Numbered from the stretch's first letter, positions 17,403 through 28,374 are shown. The stretch: 64,000 nt of DNA from Amycolatopsis thailandensis (GCF_002234405.1 NZ_NMQT01000057.1:1-64000); one strand, 5' to 3'. Program-made: numbers and translations. The notes: generated from the sequence alone by a model not told the origin.

Positions 17403-17432
17403 ACAGTATTGCATGCACTTCGGACGTACTGT
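17403..17432. promoter_or_regulatory. Candidate divergent operator between GntR and PLP-enzyme genes
   Basis: Inverted repeat ACAGTA (17403-17408) ... TACTGT (17427-17432), with a perfect inner palindrome TGCATGCA at 17410-17417. It fills most of the 46-bp gap between the divergent starts, where a GntR dimer could block both promoters. Confidence 0.5.
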
Positions 17433-17444
17433 ATTCAGTTAGGC

Positions 17445-18623
17445 ATGACGGACTTCGATGTGAACCGCGCTCGGGTCGAGACGCCGGGCTGCGCGGAAGT
17501 GGTCCACCTCAACAACGCCGGATCGTCCCTGCCGCCCTCGCGGGTCACCGACACCGTCGTGGACTACCTCCGCGAGGAGGCCCTGATCGGCGGATACGAG
17601 CAGGCCGCGGCGACCGCGGAGCGGATGAACGGCGTCTACGCCTCGGCCGCCCGGCTCGTCGGAGCCGAACCCGGCGACATCGCGCTGACCGACAACGCGA
17701 CCAGGTCCTGGCAGGCGGTCTTCTACGCGCTTCCGTTCGCCGCGGGAGACCGGATCCTGACGGCGAAGTCCGAGTACGCGAGCAACGTCATCTCCTTTCT
17801 CCAGATCGCGAAGCGCACCGGCGCCGTCGTCGAGGTGGTCGACAACGACGAGTCCGGGCAGCTGGACGTCGAGGATCTCAAGCGCCGCGTCGACGGCGAC
17901 GTCAAGCTGATCGCCGTCTCCCACGTGCCGACCCAGGGCGGACTGGTGAACCCCGCCGAGGAGATCGGCGCGGTCGCGCGGGCGGCCGGGATCCCGTTCC
18001 TGCTGGACGCGTGCCAGAGCGCCGGCCAGCTCGACCTCGACGTCGCGCGCCTGAACTGCGACGCGCTCAGCGTGACCGGCCGCAAGTACCTGCGCGGGCC
18101 GCGCGGCACCGGATTCCTGTACGCGCACCCGCGGCTGCGCGAGCGCGTCGAGCCCGCGATGCTCGACCTCCACTCGGCGGTGTGGACCGCGCCCGAAACC
18201 TACGAAGTCGACTCGACGGCGAAGATGTTCGAGGTCTGGGAACGCGATCACGCCGCCTTGCACGGGCTCGGCGCGGCGATCGACTACGCCCTCGAATGGG
18301 GCATGCCCGCTATCGAGGCCCGTGTCGCCGCGCTCGCGGCGAAGCTGCGCGACGCGCTCCGCGAGATCCCCGGCGTCCAGGTGCACGACCAGGGCACCCG
18401 GCAGTGCGGGATCGTCACGTTCAGCGTGGCGAAAACGCCCTCGCAGGAGGTGAAACAGCGCCTGGCGGCGGCGAAGATCAACGTCAGCGTCACGGAGGCG
18501 ACGTCCGCCCAGTTCGACTTCGCCGACCGCGGGCTGCCGTCGCTGGTCCGGTCCTCGGTGCACTACTTCAACACCGAGGACGACATCGCCCTCCTCGTCG
18601 GCGAAGTCGGGAAACTGGCTTAA
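17445..18623 (+). CDS. Aminotransferase class V-fold PLP-dependent enzyme
   Basis: A 392-residue fold-type I PLP enzyme of the class V (NifS/SufS-like) family. Visible blocks are HLNNAGSSLPP near residue 20, ALTDNATRSWQ, AVSHVPTQGG, the PLP-pyridine-binding LLDACQSAGQ (Asp), and SVTGRKYLRGPRGTGFLY, whose Lys should form the Schiff base. No cysteine occupies the SufS active-site loop, so a desulfurase role is unlikely; an aminotransferase, lyase or isopenicillin-N-epimerase-like activity is possible. The ATG at 17445 fits a start just after the shared operator. It is divergent from a GntR regulator, and its stop interlocks with that of the convergent membrane protein. Confidence 0.85.
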   Translation: MTDFDVNRARVETPGCAEVVHLNNAGSSLPPSRVTDTVVDYLREEALIGGYEQAAATAERMNGVYASAARLVGAEPGDIALTDNATRSWQAVFYALPFAAGDRILTAKSEYASNVISFLQIAKRTGAVVEVVDNDESGQLDVEDLKRRVDGDVKLIAVSHVPTQGGLVNPAEEIGAVARAAGIPFLLDACQSAGQLDLDVARLNCDALSVTGRKYLRGPRGTGFLYAHPRLRERVEPAMLDLHSAVWTAPETYEVDSTAKMFEVWERDHAALHGLGAAIDYALEWGMPAIEARVAALAAKLRDALREIPGVQVHDQGTRQCGIVTFSVAKTPSQEVKQRLAAAKINVSVTEATSAQFDFADRGLPSLVRSSVHYFNTEDDIALLVGEVGKLA

Positions 18624-19111
18624 CGGCGCGAAAGCAGCGACTCGGACGGCGGGGCGAACGGCAGTCCCGTCGTCTTCGCGCGTTTGCCGATCACCAGGGC
18701 CTCCCCCAGCAGGCTGACGCCGATCGACAACGTCACCGGCCGCGCGTCGGGATGCACCCCGGCCGTGGTGGCCAGGAACCCGATCCCGAAGTTCACCAGC
18801 AGCGAGAGCACCCACACGCCGAACGTCCAGCCGGTGTAGCGCAGCCAGAGCACACCTTCGCGCTCGAACAGCTTCGTGGTGGTGGCGCGCACCGCGCCGA
18901 GCCCGCAGCCGACCGCGGAGCCCAGCACGAGCCAGAGGCCGTCCGTGAAGGTGAAGATCTCCAGCTTGGCCAGGCCGTAGACCCCGATCGCGAGCAGGAT
19001 CACCGGCGCCCCGAACACATCGCGGGCGACCAGCGGCTCCCCGCGCAGCCGGCGCACGACGATCACGACCACCGCGGCGACCACCAGCGCGATCAGCAAC
19101 CAGGTCCTCAT
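18620..19111 (-). CDS. Four-to-five-helix integral membrane protein (DUF1453/CcdC-like)
   Basis: A 163-residue protein that is mostly membrane helices: residues 2-20, 33-50, 57-75, 95-115 and 122-140, with basic loops (RRLRGEP, KLFEREG, GKRAKT). The pattern and the short cytoplasmic tail resemble DUF1453 (CcdC-type) proteins; this is a tentative family call. The start ATG has GGGGGAG upstream. It is divergent from a TetR regulator with two inverted repeats between them, which suggests it is controlled by that regulator. Function unknown. Confidence 0.7.
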   Translation of the reverse strand: MRTWLLIALVVAAVVVIVVRRLRGEPLVARDVFGAPVILLAIGVYGLAKLEIFTFTDGLWLVLGSAVGCGLGAVRATTTKLFEREGVLWLRYTGWTFGVWVLSLLVNFGIGFLATTAGVHPDARPVTLSIGVSLLGEALVIGKRAKTTGLPFAPPSESLLSRR

Positions 19112-19126
19112 GAACTCCCCCTTTTA

Positions 19127-19166
19127 TGGCATGACTGTGCCAAATAAAATAGCAAGGCCGTGCTAT
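19127..19166. promoter_or_regulatory. Tandem inverted repeats: candidate TetR operator between divergent genes
   Basis: Two inverted repeats lie side by side: TGGCA-n6-TGCCA (19127-19142) and ATAGCA-n6-TGCTAT (19149-19166). A TATAAA box (19164-19169) overlaps the second and sits 6 nt before the TetR ATG, so that transcript may be leaderless. This architecture suits two TetR dimers repressing both directions. Confidence 0.6.
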
Positions 19167-19175
19167 AAAGGCAAC

Positions 19176-19796
19176 ATGCCCAAGATCGTCGACCCCGGCG
19201 TCCGTCGCCTGGAAATAGCCGAGGCCGTCTTCCGCGTGATCCAGCGGGACGGGCTCGCGCAGGCGTCGCTCAGGAGCGTGGCCGAAGAGGCCGGTCTCGC
19301 GATCGGTTCGGTGCGGCACTACTTCCGCGGCCACGACGAACTGATCGTGTTCGCCATGCGCGCGCTCGGCGACCGGCTCGAAGCGAGACTGCTCGGCCAC
19401 CTCCCCGATCTGCTCGATCCGAAGACGCCACGTTCGCGGCGGCAGGAAATCACCGAAGCCCTGCTCGGCGAACTGCTCCCGCTCACCGAGCAGACGCGGG
19501 CCGAAACCGACGTCTGGCTGGCGTTCTCGGCCGCCGCGAAGAACCGCCCGGACCTCGCGGAGGAGGCCGCCCGCATGCACGAGGGGGTCCGCGCGCTCGT
19601 CCGGCGGGTGCTCGACGGCGCGAACGAAGCGGGCGGCCTGCTCGACGACCTCGACCTGGCCGTCGAGACCGAACGGCTGGCCGCGCTGTTGGACGGCCTC
19701 GCCCTCTCGACGGGCCGGACCTCGCCGGAGCTGATGCGAACCGTGCTCCGACGTCATCTGGAGACCCTGCGACGGCCAGAATCGGTGATGAAATGA
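19176..19796 (+). CDS. TetR/AcrR-family regulator (BetI-like C-terminal domain)
   Basis: A 206-residue TetR repressor. The HTH covers residues ~10-55 (RRLEIAEAVFRVIQRDGL, then ASLRSVAEEAGLAIGSVRHYF). The C-terminal helical domain, with WLAFSAAAKNRPDLAEEA and AALLDGLALSTG, matches the TetR_C_6/BetI type. The ATG at 19176 was chosen because the homology begins at once; the open frame extends 22 codons upstream through the operator. Its stop overlaps the acyl-CoA synthetase start (ATGA), so the two are co-transcribed. The effector may be an acyl-CoA or fatty acid, judged from context only. Confidence 0.9.
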   Translation: MPKIVDPGVRRLEIAEAVFRVIQRDGLAQASLRSVAEEAGLAIGSVRHYFRGHDELIVFAMRALGDRLEARLLGHLPDLLDPKTPRSRRQEITEALLGELLPLTEQTRAETDVWLAFSAAAKNRPDLAEEAARMHEGVRALVRRVLDGANEAGGLLDDLDLAVETERLAALLDGLALSTGRTSPELMRTVLRRHLETLRRPESVMK

Positions 19797-21289
19797 GCAC
19801 GTTCTACGAGATCGCCACCCAGGACCCCGGTCGTGTCGCGGTGATCGACGTCGACGGGCGGGAGACCACCTTCGGCGAACTGTCGGCGCGCGCGAACCAG
19901 CTGACCCACGCCTTGCGGGCGCTCGGCCTCGGCGAGGGCGACGGCGTCGTCGCGATCATCCACAATGGACTCGCCTATTACGAGCTGCTGCTGGCGACCC
20001 TGCAGGCGGGCATGTACTTCACCCCGGTCAACCACCGGTCCTCGCCGGGCGAAATCGCGTACATCGCGGCCAACAGCGGCGCCAAGGTGGCCGTCGCGGA
20101 CTCGGACATCGCGGCCACGTGCACCGCGGAACTGGAAGGCCTGCACCGGTTTTCCCGCGGCGAGACGCCGGGCTGGGCGGATTACGCGTCCTGGGGCACG
20201 GACCTGCCCACCACCACGCCGGAGCACCGGACCGCCGGTCAGACGATGCTCTACACGTCCGGGACCACCGGCCGTCCCAAAGGTGTCCGGCGCGCGCTGT
20301 CCGGGCGGCCGCCCGCGCTGCACCCCATCCACGCGCACGTCCTCGAACGCCTGGACGTCGTGGCGGGGCACGGCGTGCACCTCGTCGCCTGCCCGCTCTA
20401 CCACGCGGCGCCCGGCATGTTCTCGACCGCGATCCTGCATCTCGGGCACACGCTCGTGCTGATGGACCGGTTCGACGCCGAGGAAACGTTACGGCTCACG
20501 GAAAAGCACCGCGTGACGAGTACGCATCTGGTGCCGACGATGTTCCACCGCATGCTGCGGCTGCCCGAGGACGTCCGCGCGCGCCATGACCTGTCGAGCC
20601 TGGTCTCGGTGATCCACGGCGCCGCGCCGTGCCCGCGGGAGGTGAAGGAGCGGATGCTCGCCTGGCTCGGACCGGTGGTCCACGAGTACTACGGCGCGTC
20701 CGAGGGCCTGATCTCGGCGGTGCACGCCCGTGATTGGCTCGCCGAGCCGGGCACCGTCGGCGAGCCGCTCGACGGCGTGCGGGTCAAGGTCCTCGACGAC
20801 GACGGCCGGGAGCTCCCCGCCGGCGGAACCGGGACGCTCTACTTCAGTTCCGCGCACACGAAATTCGACTACCACGACGATCCGGGCAAGACGGCGGCCG
20901 CGCGTTCCGGGGAGTTCGTCACCGTGGGCGACGTCGGCTATCTCGACGCCGAGGGCCGGGTGTTCCTGTGCGACCGGCGGACGGATCTCATCCTCTCCGG
21001 CGGGGTGAACATCTACCCGGCCGAGATCGAGGCGCGGCTGCTGAGCCATCCCGACGTCGCCGACGTCGCGGTGATCGGGGAACCGGATCCCGAATGGGGG
21101 CAACGGGTCGTCGCCGTCGTTCAACCGGTCGAGGATGTCGCCGGGGACACCGAGCTGGCGAAGCGGCTCGAAGAGCATTGCCGGGCGGAGCTCGCCGGTT
21201 TCAAGACACCGCGCCGCTTCGACTTCCGGGAGCGGCTGCCGCGGACGGAGAGCGGAAAGATGCTGCGGCGGACGCTTCGGGCCCCCTGA
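19793..21289 (+). CDS. Acyl-CoA synthetase / AMP-dependent ligase (FadD-like)
   Basis: A 498-residue ANL-superfamily adenylating enzyme. The P-loop-like motif is MLYTSGTTGRPKGV (residues ~149-162). Further motifs are YYGASEG, the hinge region GYLDAEGRVFLCDRR (with the ribose-binding Asp), GGVNIYPAEIE and the C-terminal catalytic Lys in RTESGKMLRR. It activates a carboxylic acid, probably a fatty or aryl acid, as AMP ester and then CoA thioester. Its length is near the short end of the family. It follows the TetR gene with a 4-bp overlap, so its expression is tied to that repressor. Substrate not determinable here. Confidence 0.9.
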   Translation: MSTFYEIATQDPGRVAVIDVDGRETTFGELSARANQLTHALRALGLGEGDGVVAIIHNGLAYYELLLATLQAGMYFTPVNHRSSPGEIAYIAANSGAKVAVADSDIAATCTAELEGLHRFSRGETPGWADYASWGTDLPTTTPEHRTAGQTMLYTSGTTGRPKGVRRALSGRPPALHPIHAHVLERLDVVAGHGVHLVACPLYHAAPGMFSTAILHLGHTLVLMDRFDAEETLRLTEKHRVTSTHLVPTMFHRMLRLPEDVRARHDLSSLVSVIHGAAPCPREVKERMLAWLGPVVHEYYGASEGLISAVHARDWLAEPGTVGEPLDGVRVKVLDDDGRELPAGGTGTLYFSSAHTKFDYHDDPGKTAAARSGEFVTVGDVGYLDAEGRVFLCDRRTDLILSGGVNIYPAEIEARLLSHPDVADVAVIGEPDPEWGQRVVAVVQPVEDVAGDTELAKRLEEHCRAELAGFKTPRRFDFRERLPRTESGKMLRRTLRAP

Positions 21290-21308
21290 TTCGCGGTACC
21301 GTTTCCCG

Positions 21309-21728
21309 ATGCGCCTGCGGTCTGTGACCACACTGCTCGCCACGCTCGCTCTCGCGTTCGCCGTCCCCGCGACGGCGGAGGCGACCCCCGGGTCCGGGGT
21401 GACCGGGACGATCTTCGGGCAGAAGACCGTCGGGGACACCGACTACGTGCTGCGCGAGGTCGTCATCCAGCCCGGCGGCTACACCGGCTGGCACTACCAC
21501 GACGGGAAGCTGTACGCGTTCGTCAAGAACGGTACGCTGACGCACAACTCGACCGACTGCGGGCTCGACGGCCTGTACCGGAAGGGCGCCGTCTTCACCG
21601 AGCCGAGCGACACCGTCCACATCGGACGGAACCTCGGGACGACGCCGGTGGTGCTGGAGGTGCTCTACGTGCTGCCGCACGGAAAGCCGCTCTCGCAGGA
21701 CGCGCCGAACCCGGGTTGCCCGTTCTAG
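21309..21728 (+). CDS. Secreted cupin-domain protein
   Basis: A 139-residue protein. Residues 1-~27 form a signal peptide (MRLRSVTTLLATLALAFAVP, then a cleavage site around ATAEA). The remainder is a single cupin barrel: GGYTGWHYHDG provides the H-x-H metal ligands of motif 1, and DTVHIGRNLG lies in motif 2. Single-domain cupins bind metal or small ligands; no activity can be assigned. The ATG at 21309 starts the signal peptide; the frame is open further upstream inside the synthetase gene. Its stop codon is interlocked with that of the convergent MarR gene. Confidence 0.82.
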   Translation: MRLRSVTTLLATLALAFAVPATAEATPGSGVTGTIFGQKTVGDTDYVLREVVIQPGGYTGWHYHDGKLYAFVKNGTLTHNSTDCGLDGLYRKGAVFTEPSDTVHIGRNLGTTPVVLEVLYVLPHGKPLSQDAPNPGCPF

Positions 21729-22243
21729 GCTCCGAACCAGCCCGCGACGTCGAGCCGGAAGCCGTCCGCCGGCGCCATCACGCGGAGGTCGGTTTCGAGC
21801 GCGCGAACCCTGTCCGCGCCCAGCGCGCCGACCCAGTCCTCGCGCAGCTCTTCGAAAATCGCCGCGGACCGGCGGAGTGAGTCGATCCCGCGGCCGGTGA
21901 GCCGGACGACCTTGCGCCGCGCGTCGGCCGGGTCGTCGGCGCGCTCGACGTAACCGAGCTGCTCCAGCTTGTCGACGGTCTTGCCCGCCGCCTGCTTGCT
22001 GACCCCGAGTCGCCGCCCGATCTCGCTCGCCGTCGCGCCGCCGAGGCCGATCGCCTGCATGGCGAAGCCGTACGCGGGGCGGACGTCGGGATGCCCCTGC
22101 TCGGCCAGCTCCGCGTGCAGCCGGTCGATGATCGAGCGGAAGCCCGCGAACAGCAGCAGCGGCAACTCGAACCCGGGAGGTTCCGGAACCTGCTTGCCAG
22201 ATTCGACAACCTGGTTTACCTTTTCGTCAACCACGTTGACCAT
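21725..22243 (-). CDS. MarR-family transcriptional regulator
   Basis: A 172-residue winged-helix regulator. The core is FAGFRSIIDRLHAEL, then GGATASEIGRRLGVSKQAAGKTVDKLEQLGYV and the wing ADDPADARRKVVRLTGRG, matching MarR residues for residues ~35-115. MarR proteins often sense phenolics or oxidants. It is divergent from the AhpD-like peroxidase gene with 15 bp between starts, implying joint control. A perfect 15-bp inverted repeat (GTCAAC-CAC-GTTGAC) covers its codons 2-6. The ATG at 22243 lacks a clear ribosome site, so the transcript may be leaderless. Confidence 0.9.
   Translation of the reverse strand: MVNVVDEKVNQVVESGKQVPEPPGFELPLLLFAGFRSIIDRLHAELAEQGHPDVRPAYGFAMQAIGLGGATASEIGRRLGVSKQAAGKTVDKLEQLGYVERADDPADARRKVVRLTGRGIDSLRRSAAIFEELREDWVGALGADRVRALETDLRVMAPADGFRLDVAGWFGA
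22226..22240. promoter_or_regulatory. Candidate MarR operator
   Basis: Perfect inverted repeat GTCAAC-CAC-GTTGAC inside the first codons of the MarR gene and 19 bp before the TTG start of the divergent AhpD-like gene. MarR proteins typically bind 15-20-bp palindromes of this kind. Confidence 0.55.
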
Positions 22244-22258
22244 CTTAAGGGGCACGCC

Positions 22259-22762
22259 TTGTTCACCGATCACACCCTCGAAACCGCGCCCGAAGCCTCG
22301 CGTCGCTTGATGGAGGCGACCATCCGCAAGTTCGGGCATCTCCCCACCGCCGTCGCCCGGCAGGCGTCGTCACCGGAACTGCTCGACGGGTTCCTGAGGC
22401 TCAGCGCGAGCTTCGAGAAGACCACGCTCGACCCGCTCGCGCGGGAGACGGTCGTGATGACCGTGGCGACGCGCAACGGCTGTGAGGTATGCGTCGAGAT
22501 CCACACCGGCAGGCTGAAGGGACATCACGCGACCGACGACGTCATCGCGGCCCTCCGCTCGCAGGGGCTAGTGCCCGACGAGCGACTGGAAGCCGTCCGG
22601 CAGTTCACCCTGGCGGTGCTCGAAACCGCCGGAGGCGTGGACGACGAGACGCTGCGAACGTTCTTCGGGCACGGATTCACCGAGCGGAACGCTCTCGAAG
22701 TCGTCATGGGCATCGGGGCCTACACGATGTCGACCCTGGCGAACAGGCTTACCCGCGCGTAG
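22259..22762 (+). CDS. Carboxymuconolactone decarboxylase/AhpD-like alkylhydroperoxidase
   Basis: A 167-residue all-helical protein. The AhpD core motif is C-x2-C-x3-H in NGCEVCVEIHT (residues ~80-90), preceded by PLARETVVMTVA and followed by a helix continuing VIAALRSQG. These cysteines reduce peroxides with a proton relay through His. I place the start at TTG 22259, with AAGGGG seven bases upstream; upstream codons overlap the divergent MarR gene. Divergent pairing with a MarR regulator suggests an oxidant- or electrophile-induced defence enzyme. Confidence 0.82.
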   Translation: MFTDHTLETAPEASRRLMEATIRKFGHLPTAVARQASSPELLDGFLRLSASFEKTTLDPLARETVVMTVATRNGCEVCVEIHTGRLKGHHATDDVIAALRSQGLVPDERLEAVRQFTLAVLETAGGVDDETLRTFFGHGFTERNALEVVMGIGAYTMSTLANRLTRA

Positions 22763-22963
22763 TCGCTTTCCGTGATCGCCCCTCGCGGCCCGGTATCACT
22801 CCAATGGCCGCCGATCTTGATGTATCTGGGCAGTCCCTGCCGTCTCCTGTCTTGTGCAGCCGAAAAGTTCGCCACCCGCGGCGAGGCGCGCGACCGGCGG
22901 TCTGGCCTGCCGAGGGGGCAGACCAGACCGCCAAAACGAAGACGTTCCACAGGTGTTGGGGGT

Positions 22964-23010
22964 ACGTGAAGGCCCCATTCCCGCGAGTCACGGGAATGGG
23001 GCCTTCACGT
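22964..23010. terminator. Palindromic element between convergent genes
   Basis: Perfect 20-bp arms ACGTGAAGGCCCCATTCCCG (22964-22983) and complement (22991-23010), with a 7-nt loop CGAGTCA. It is positioned to end transcription from both sides. No T-tract follows. It shares the GTGAAGG...CCTTCAC ends with other palindromes of the window. Confidence 0.65.
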
Positions 23011-23024
23011 GTCCCGGCCGCGTT

Positions 23025-23078
23025 CAGCCGACTACTTGCGACGGGCTTGACGGCTTGCGGGTCGCATTTAGTCGGCTG
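23025..23078. repeat. Palindromic element of the CAGCCGACTA type
   Basis: Arms of 18 bp (23025-23042 and 23061-23078) with two mismatches; the outer 10 bp CAGCCGACTA/TAGTCGGCTG and the inner TGCGAC/GTCGCA are perfect. It lies 13 bp beyond the stop of the leftward GNAT gene. Its sequence is unrelated to the other palindrome families. Confidence 0.6.
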
Positions 23079-23090
23079 AGTGCGACGGGG

Positions 23091-24050
23091 TCAGGCCTCC
23101 AGGGCCCACCGCACGAACCGCATCGTCGGCGTGAAGCCGGCCTTCTCGAAGACCCCGTACGCCCCGGACGGGTCCGCCGAGTCCACGTTCAAGCTGGCGC
23201 GGTCGTAGCCCTGATCGACGGCGGCCCGCAGCGCGTGCCCCATCAGCCCGCCCGCGACACCCCGCCGCCGATACTCCCGGAGCGTCCCGATCACCATGAA
23301 ATGCGCGTCACGGACTCCGGTGGCCTCCGTGTCGGCCTCCCACCACATGGTCACCAGCATCCCCACCGCGGCGCCCGTCGCCTCCTCACGGAGCAAGAAG
23401 CTGACTTCGGGCCGGAAAGTCTGGTTGGTGATCTTGTTCCGCCAGAGATCGGCGGGCATCGGCACCGCGCCCCAGTAGTCCCGGTACGCCTCGTTCCGGA
23501 CAGCGCGGAAGTCCTCGTCGTTCCGCTCCGACCACGCCTCGACCCGGAATCCGTCAGGGATCGCCGCACCGCCCGAGGTGCCGAGCGAATTCTCCATCCG
23601 CTGGAAGTAGCGCACCGGCACGAACCCCCGGGACAGGACGAGTTCGGCCAGCCCGGCGATCCGGTCGGGCCGGTTGACGTCCACCACGAGCTTCGAGCCC
23701 GGGTGATGCAGCGCGTGCATCACCTCGGCCGCCGCCACCCCCGCGTCGACGAGCGCGCCGCCGATGCCCCGGCGGCGATACGCGGGGTGGACTCCGCCGT
23801 CGAGGAAGACCCGATGGATCTCTTCCGCGGACGGCTTGAAGCGGATCTTCATGTAGCCGGCCATCACGTCGCCGTCGAAGGCCGCGAGACTCGCGCGCTC
23901 CAGATCCGCGTACGGGTCGAGCAGCTCCTGGAGGGTGTCCTCCGCCGTGTAGTTCTCGCCGATCCCGTCGACGGTCTCCATGGCGTTGAGGAGATCCGCG
24001 GACGCCTGCGCGTCTTCGCGGGTGAGCGGCCGCCACGTGAGGTCGTGCAT
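23091..24050 (-). CDS. Tandem-GNAT acetyltransferase (mycothiol synthase-like architecture)
   Basis: A 319-residue protein with two GNAT folds. The first (residues ~5-150) carries the acetyl-CoA loop VHPAYRRRGIGGALV. The second (~165-315) carries GTLREYRRRGVAGGLM and ends with SGAYGVFEKAGFTPT. The double-GNAT layout is that of MshD, which acetylates cysteinyl-GlcN-inositol in mycothiol synthesis, but similarity outside the core looks limited, so I do not name it mshD. It stands alone on the minus strand, upstream of tRNA-Val in the same direction. Substrate unknown. Confidence 0.82.
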   Translation of the reverse strand: MHDLTWRPLTREDAQASADLLNAMETVDGIGENYTAEDTLQELLDPYADLERASLAAFDGDVMAGYMKIRFKPSAEEIHRVFLDGGVHPAYRRRGIGGALVDAGVAAAEVMHALHHPGSKLVVDVNRPDRIAGLAELVLSRGFVPVRYFQRMENSLGTSGGAAIPDGFRVEAWSERNDEDFRAVRNEAYRDYWGAVPMPADLWRNKITNQTFRPEVSFLLREEATGAAVGMLVTMWWEADTEATGVRDAHFMVIGTLREYRRRGVAGGLMGHALRAAVDQGYDRASLNVDSADPSGAYGVFEKAGFTPTMRFVRWALEA

Positions 24051-24098
24051 GCGGCTGAAAGTAGCGCCGCGCGTGGCGGGTTGTCGCCGGGTTTTCGG

Positions 24099-24170
24099 TG
24101 GGCGCAGTAGGGATCGAACCTACGACCGCTCGGGTGTAAACCGAGTGCTCTCCCGCTGAGCTATGCGCCC
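24099..24170 (-). tRNA. tRNA-Val, anticodon UAC
   Basis: 72 nt, full cloverleaf on the minus strand. The acceptor stem is GGGCGCA/TGCGCCC with discriminator A. The D arm is GCTCAGCGGGAGAGC, the anticodon arm CTCGG-TTTACAC-CCGAG with TAC at 34-36, the variable loop CGGTC, and the T arm GTAGG-TTCGATC-CCTAC. CCA is not encoded. It reads GUA/GUG valine codons, including the rare A-ending one. Confidence 0.98.
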
Positions 24171-24209
24171 GGGAGGTGGCACCCGCGCACGGGTGCCACC
24201 GGTGAAGAC

Positions 24210-24671
24210 TCAGGCCAGGGAGGCCACGGCCTTCTTCCACGCCTGCTGGTCGCGCGCCTCGCCGGGCTGGTTGACCTCGGCGAACCGGACGACGCCGTCC
24301 TTGTCGATCAGGAAGGTGCCGCGGGTGGCCAGACCGGCCGCCTCGTTGAAGACGCCGTAGGCCTTCGCGACCTCACCGTGCGGCCAGAAGTCCGAAAGCA
24401 GCGGGAACTGGTAGCCCTCCTGCTCGGCCCACGCCTTGAGCGAGAACGGGGTGTCCACGGACACACCGATGACCTGCACGCCGTTGCCGTCGTAGTCCGC
24501 GAACTCGTCGCGGAGCTGGCACAGCTCGCCGGTGCAGATACCGCTGAACGCGAACGGGTAGAACACCAGCAAGACCGGCTTCTCGCCCTGGAAGGACGAC
24601 AGCTTCACGGCCTGCTTGTTGTAGTCGTTGAGCGTGAAGTCCGGGGCTTGCGATCCGACCTCGACGGCCAT
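24210..24671 (-). CDS. ahpE: Peroxiredoxin, AhpE type
   Basis: A 153-residue thioredoxin-fold peroxidase. VFYPFAFSGICTGELC contains the peroxidatic Cys46 in the expected position, with Cys51 five residues later. PDFTLNDYNKQAVKLS starts the fold, and FLIDKDGVVRFAEV is the later strand. This closely follows Mycobacterium AhpE, which reduces peroxides and is recycled by mycothiol/mycoredoxin. The ATG is preceded by GAGGAAA. It sits next to DUF3052 and aceE, an arrangement I recall from other actinobacteria. Cytoplasmic antioxidant role. Confidence 0.92.
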   Translation of the reverse strand: MAVEVGSQAPDFTLNDYNKQAVKLSSFQGEKPVLLVFYPFAFSGICTGELCQLRDEFADYDGNGVQVIGVSVDTPFSLKAWAEQEGYQFPLLSDFWPHGEVAKAYGVFNEAAGLATRGTFLIDKDGVVRFAEVNQPGEARDQQAWKKAVASLA

Positions 24672-24747
24672 ACCGGCGGTTTCCTCTCAAGAGCGAACAG
24701 GGGCCTGCGACGACAACCCTATCGTGTCGATCGCGCGGCTCCCCGGG

Positions 24748-25176
24748 TCACCGCTTGGTCTTCGACTTCGGCGACACCAGCCGGGTGCCCGCCCACTTCG
24801 GGCCGGCGCTGATGTTGGCCGTCTGGGCCAGCCCGACCTGCGGCACCGCTTCGGCGATCTCGCTCGGCTCGACGTGCCCGGGCTGTCCCGTCTTCGGGGT
24901 CAGCACCCAGATCACGCCGTTCTCGTTCAGGGGGGTCCGGACCTCGATCAGCGTGTCACCGAGATCACCGTCGTCCTCGCGCCACCACAGCAGCACCACG
25001 TCGATGACCTCGTCGGCGTCCTCGTCGAGGATGTCGCCGCCGATCTGTTCCTCGATCGCCGCACGAAGGTCGTCGTCGACGTCTTCGTCCCAGCCGATCT
25101 CCTGGACCACCATGTCCGGCTTGATCCCGAGCCTTTCGGCGACGCTGCTCTGATCAGCGTCTCCCGCGGCGACCAC
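24748..25176 (-). CDS. DUF3052 family protein
   Basis: A 142-residue conserved actinobacterial protein of unknown function. The diagnostic core is AERLGIKPDMVVQEIGWDEDVDDDLR (residues ~14-40), then acidic EDADEVIDVVLLWWRED and GVIWVLTPKTGQPGHVEPSEI, and a basic tail SPKSKTKR. I take the GTG at 25176 as start because GGAGGA stands 9 bp upstream; the GTG at 25185 directly abuts that site. It lies between ahpE and the divergent aceE, the usual neighbourhood of this family as I recall it. Confidence 0.85.
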   Translation of the reverse strand: MVAAGDADQSSVAERLGIKPDMVVQEIGWDEDVDDDLRAAIEEQIGGDILDEDADEVIDVVLLWWREDDGDLGDTLIEVRTPLNENGVIWVLTPKTGQPGHVEPSEIAEAVPQVGLAQTANISAGPKWAGTRLVSPKSKTKR

Positions 25177-25578
25177 TGCTGTCACTCCTCCAACTACGAC
25201 GGAGCGTGGTGTCGCTCGGCCGGATTCGACCGGGCGGGCACCACACTCGGGTACACGATGCCCGTTAGCGAACACTGGTGAAGCGTTCCGCGCAACCGTC
25301 CACACCGGATCTTGAACAACTCGTGTCGCGGCGTACGGACATTCAGCCCACTCCCGGGGGGTCAATTCGGGCGCGCTTGGGCACCCCCGAACGCCCTGCT
25401 TTAGGGTGGGAGAGAAAACGCGCGCGCGAGTACAGGCGCGTGCGAGGCGTGTCGCAATCGGGTCCGCGAACGTTACCGATCAGTAGCGGTGACGCGAGCG
25501 GAACCGGAGGACGACGATGGACCGCGAACACGCCCGCGTACGAGCACAACCAGCTACCACCTTTCGCAAGGAGACCCC
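25177..25578. other. 402-bp divergent regulatory region upstream of aceE
   Basis: It contains the promoter area for aceE and the leftward DUF3052 gene. A -10-like TAGGGT lies at 25402-25407 and GC-rich partial inverted repeats (TTCGGG...CCCGAA) precede it. A short out-of-frame reading frame with its own GGAGG begins at 25517 and runs into aceE. No other gene is evident. Confidence 0.5.

Positions 25579-28374
<2,796 letters not shown>

Larger units (their letters stand above)
22763..23090. other. 328-bp intergenic region with two palindromes between convergent genes
   Basis: No gene seen. It separates the AhpD-like gene from the convergent GNAT gene. It contains a perfect 20-bp-arm palindrome (22964-23010) and a second, different palindrome (23025-23078). 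Positions 22763-22960 show no feature. Confidence 0.6.

Noticed and set aside
23091..24050. Naming the double-GNAT gene mshD
   Set aside because: Architecture fits mycothiol synthase, but similarity beyond the acetyl-CoA loops is not convincing and there is no mycothiol gene nearby.
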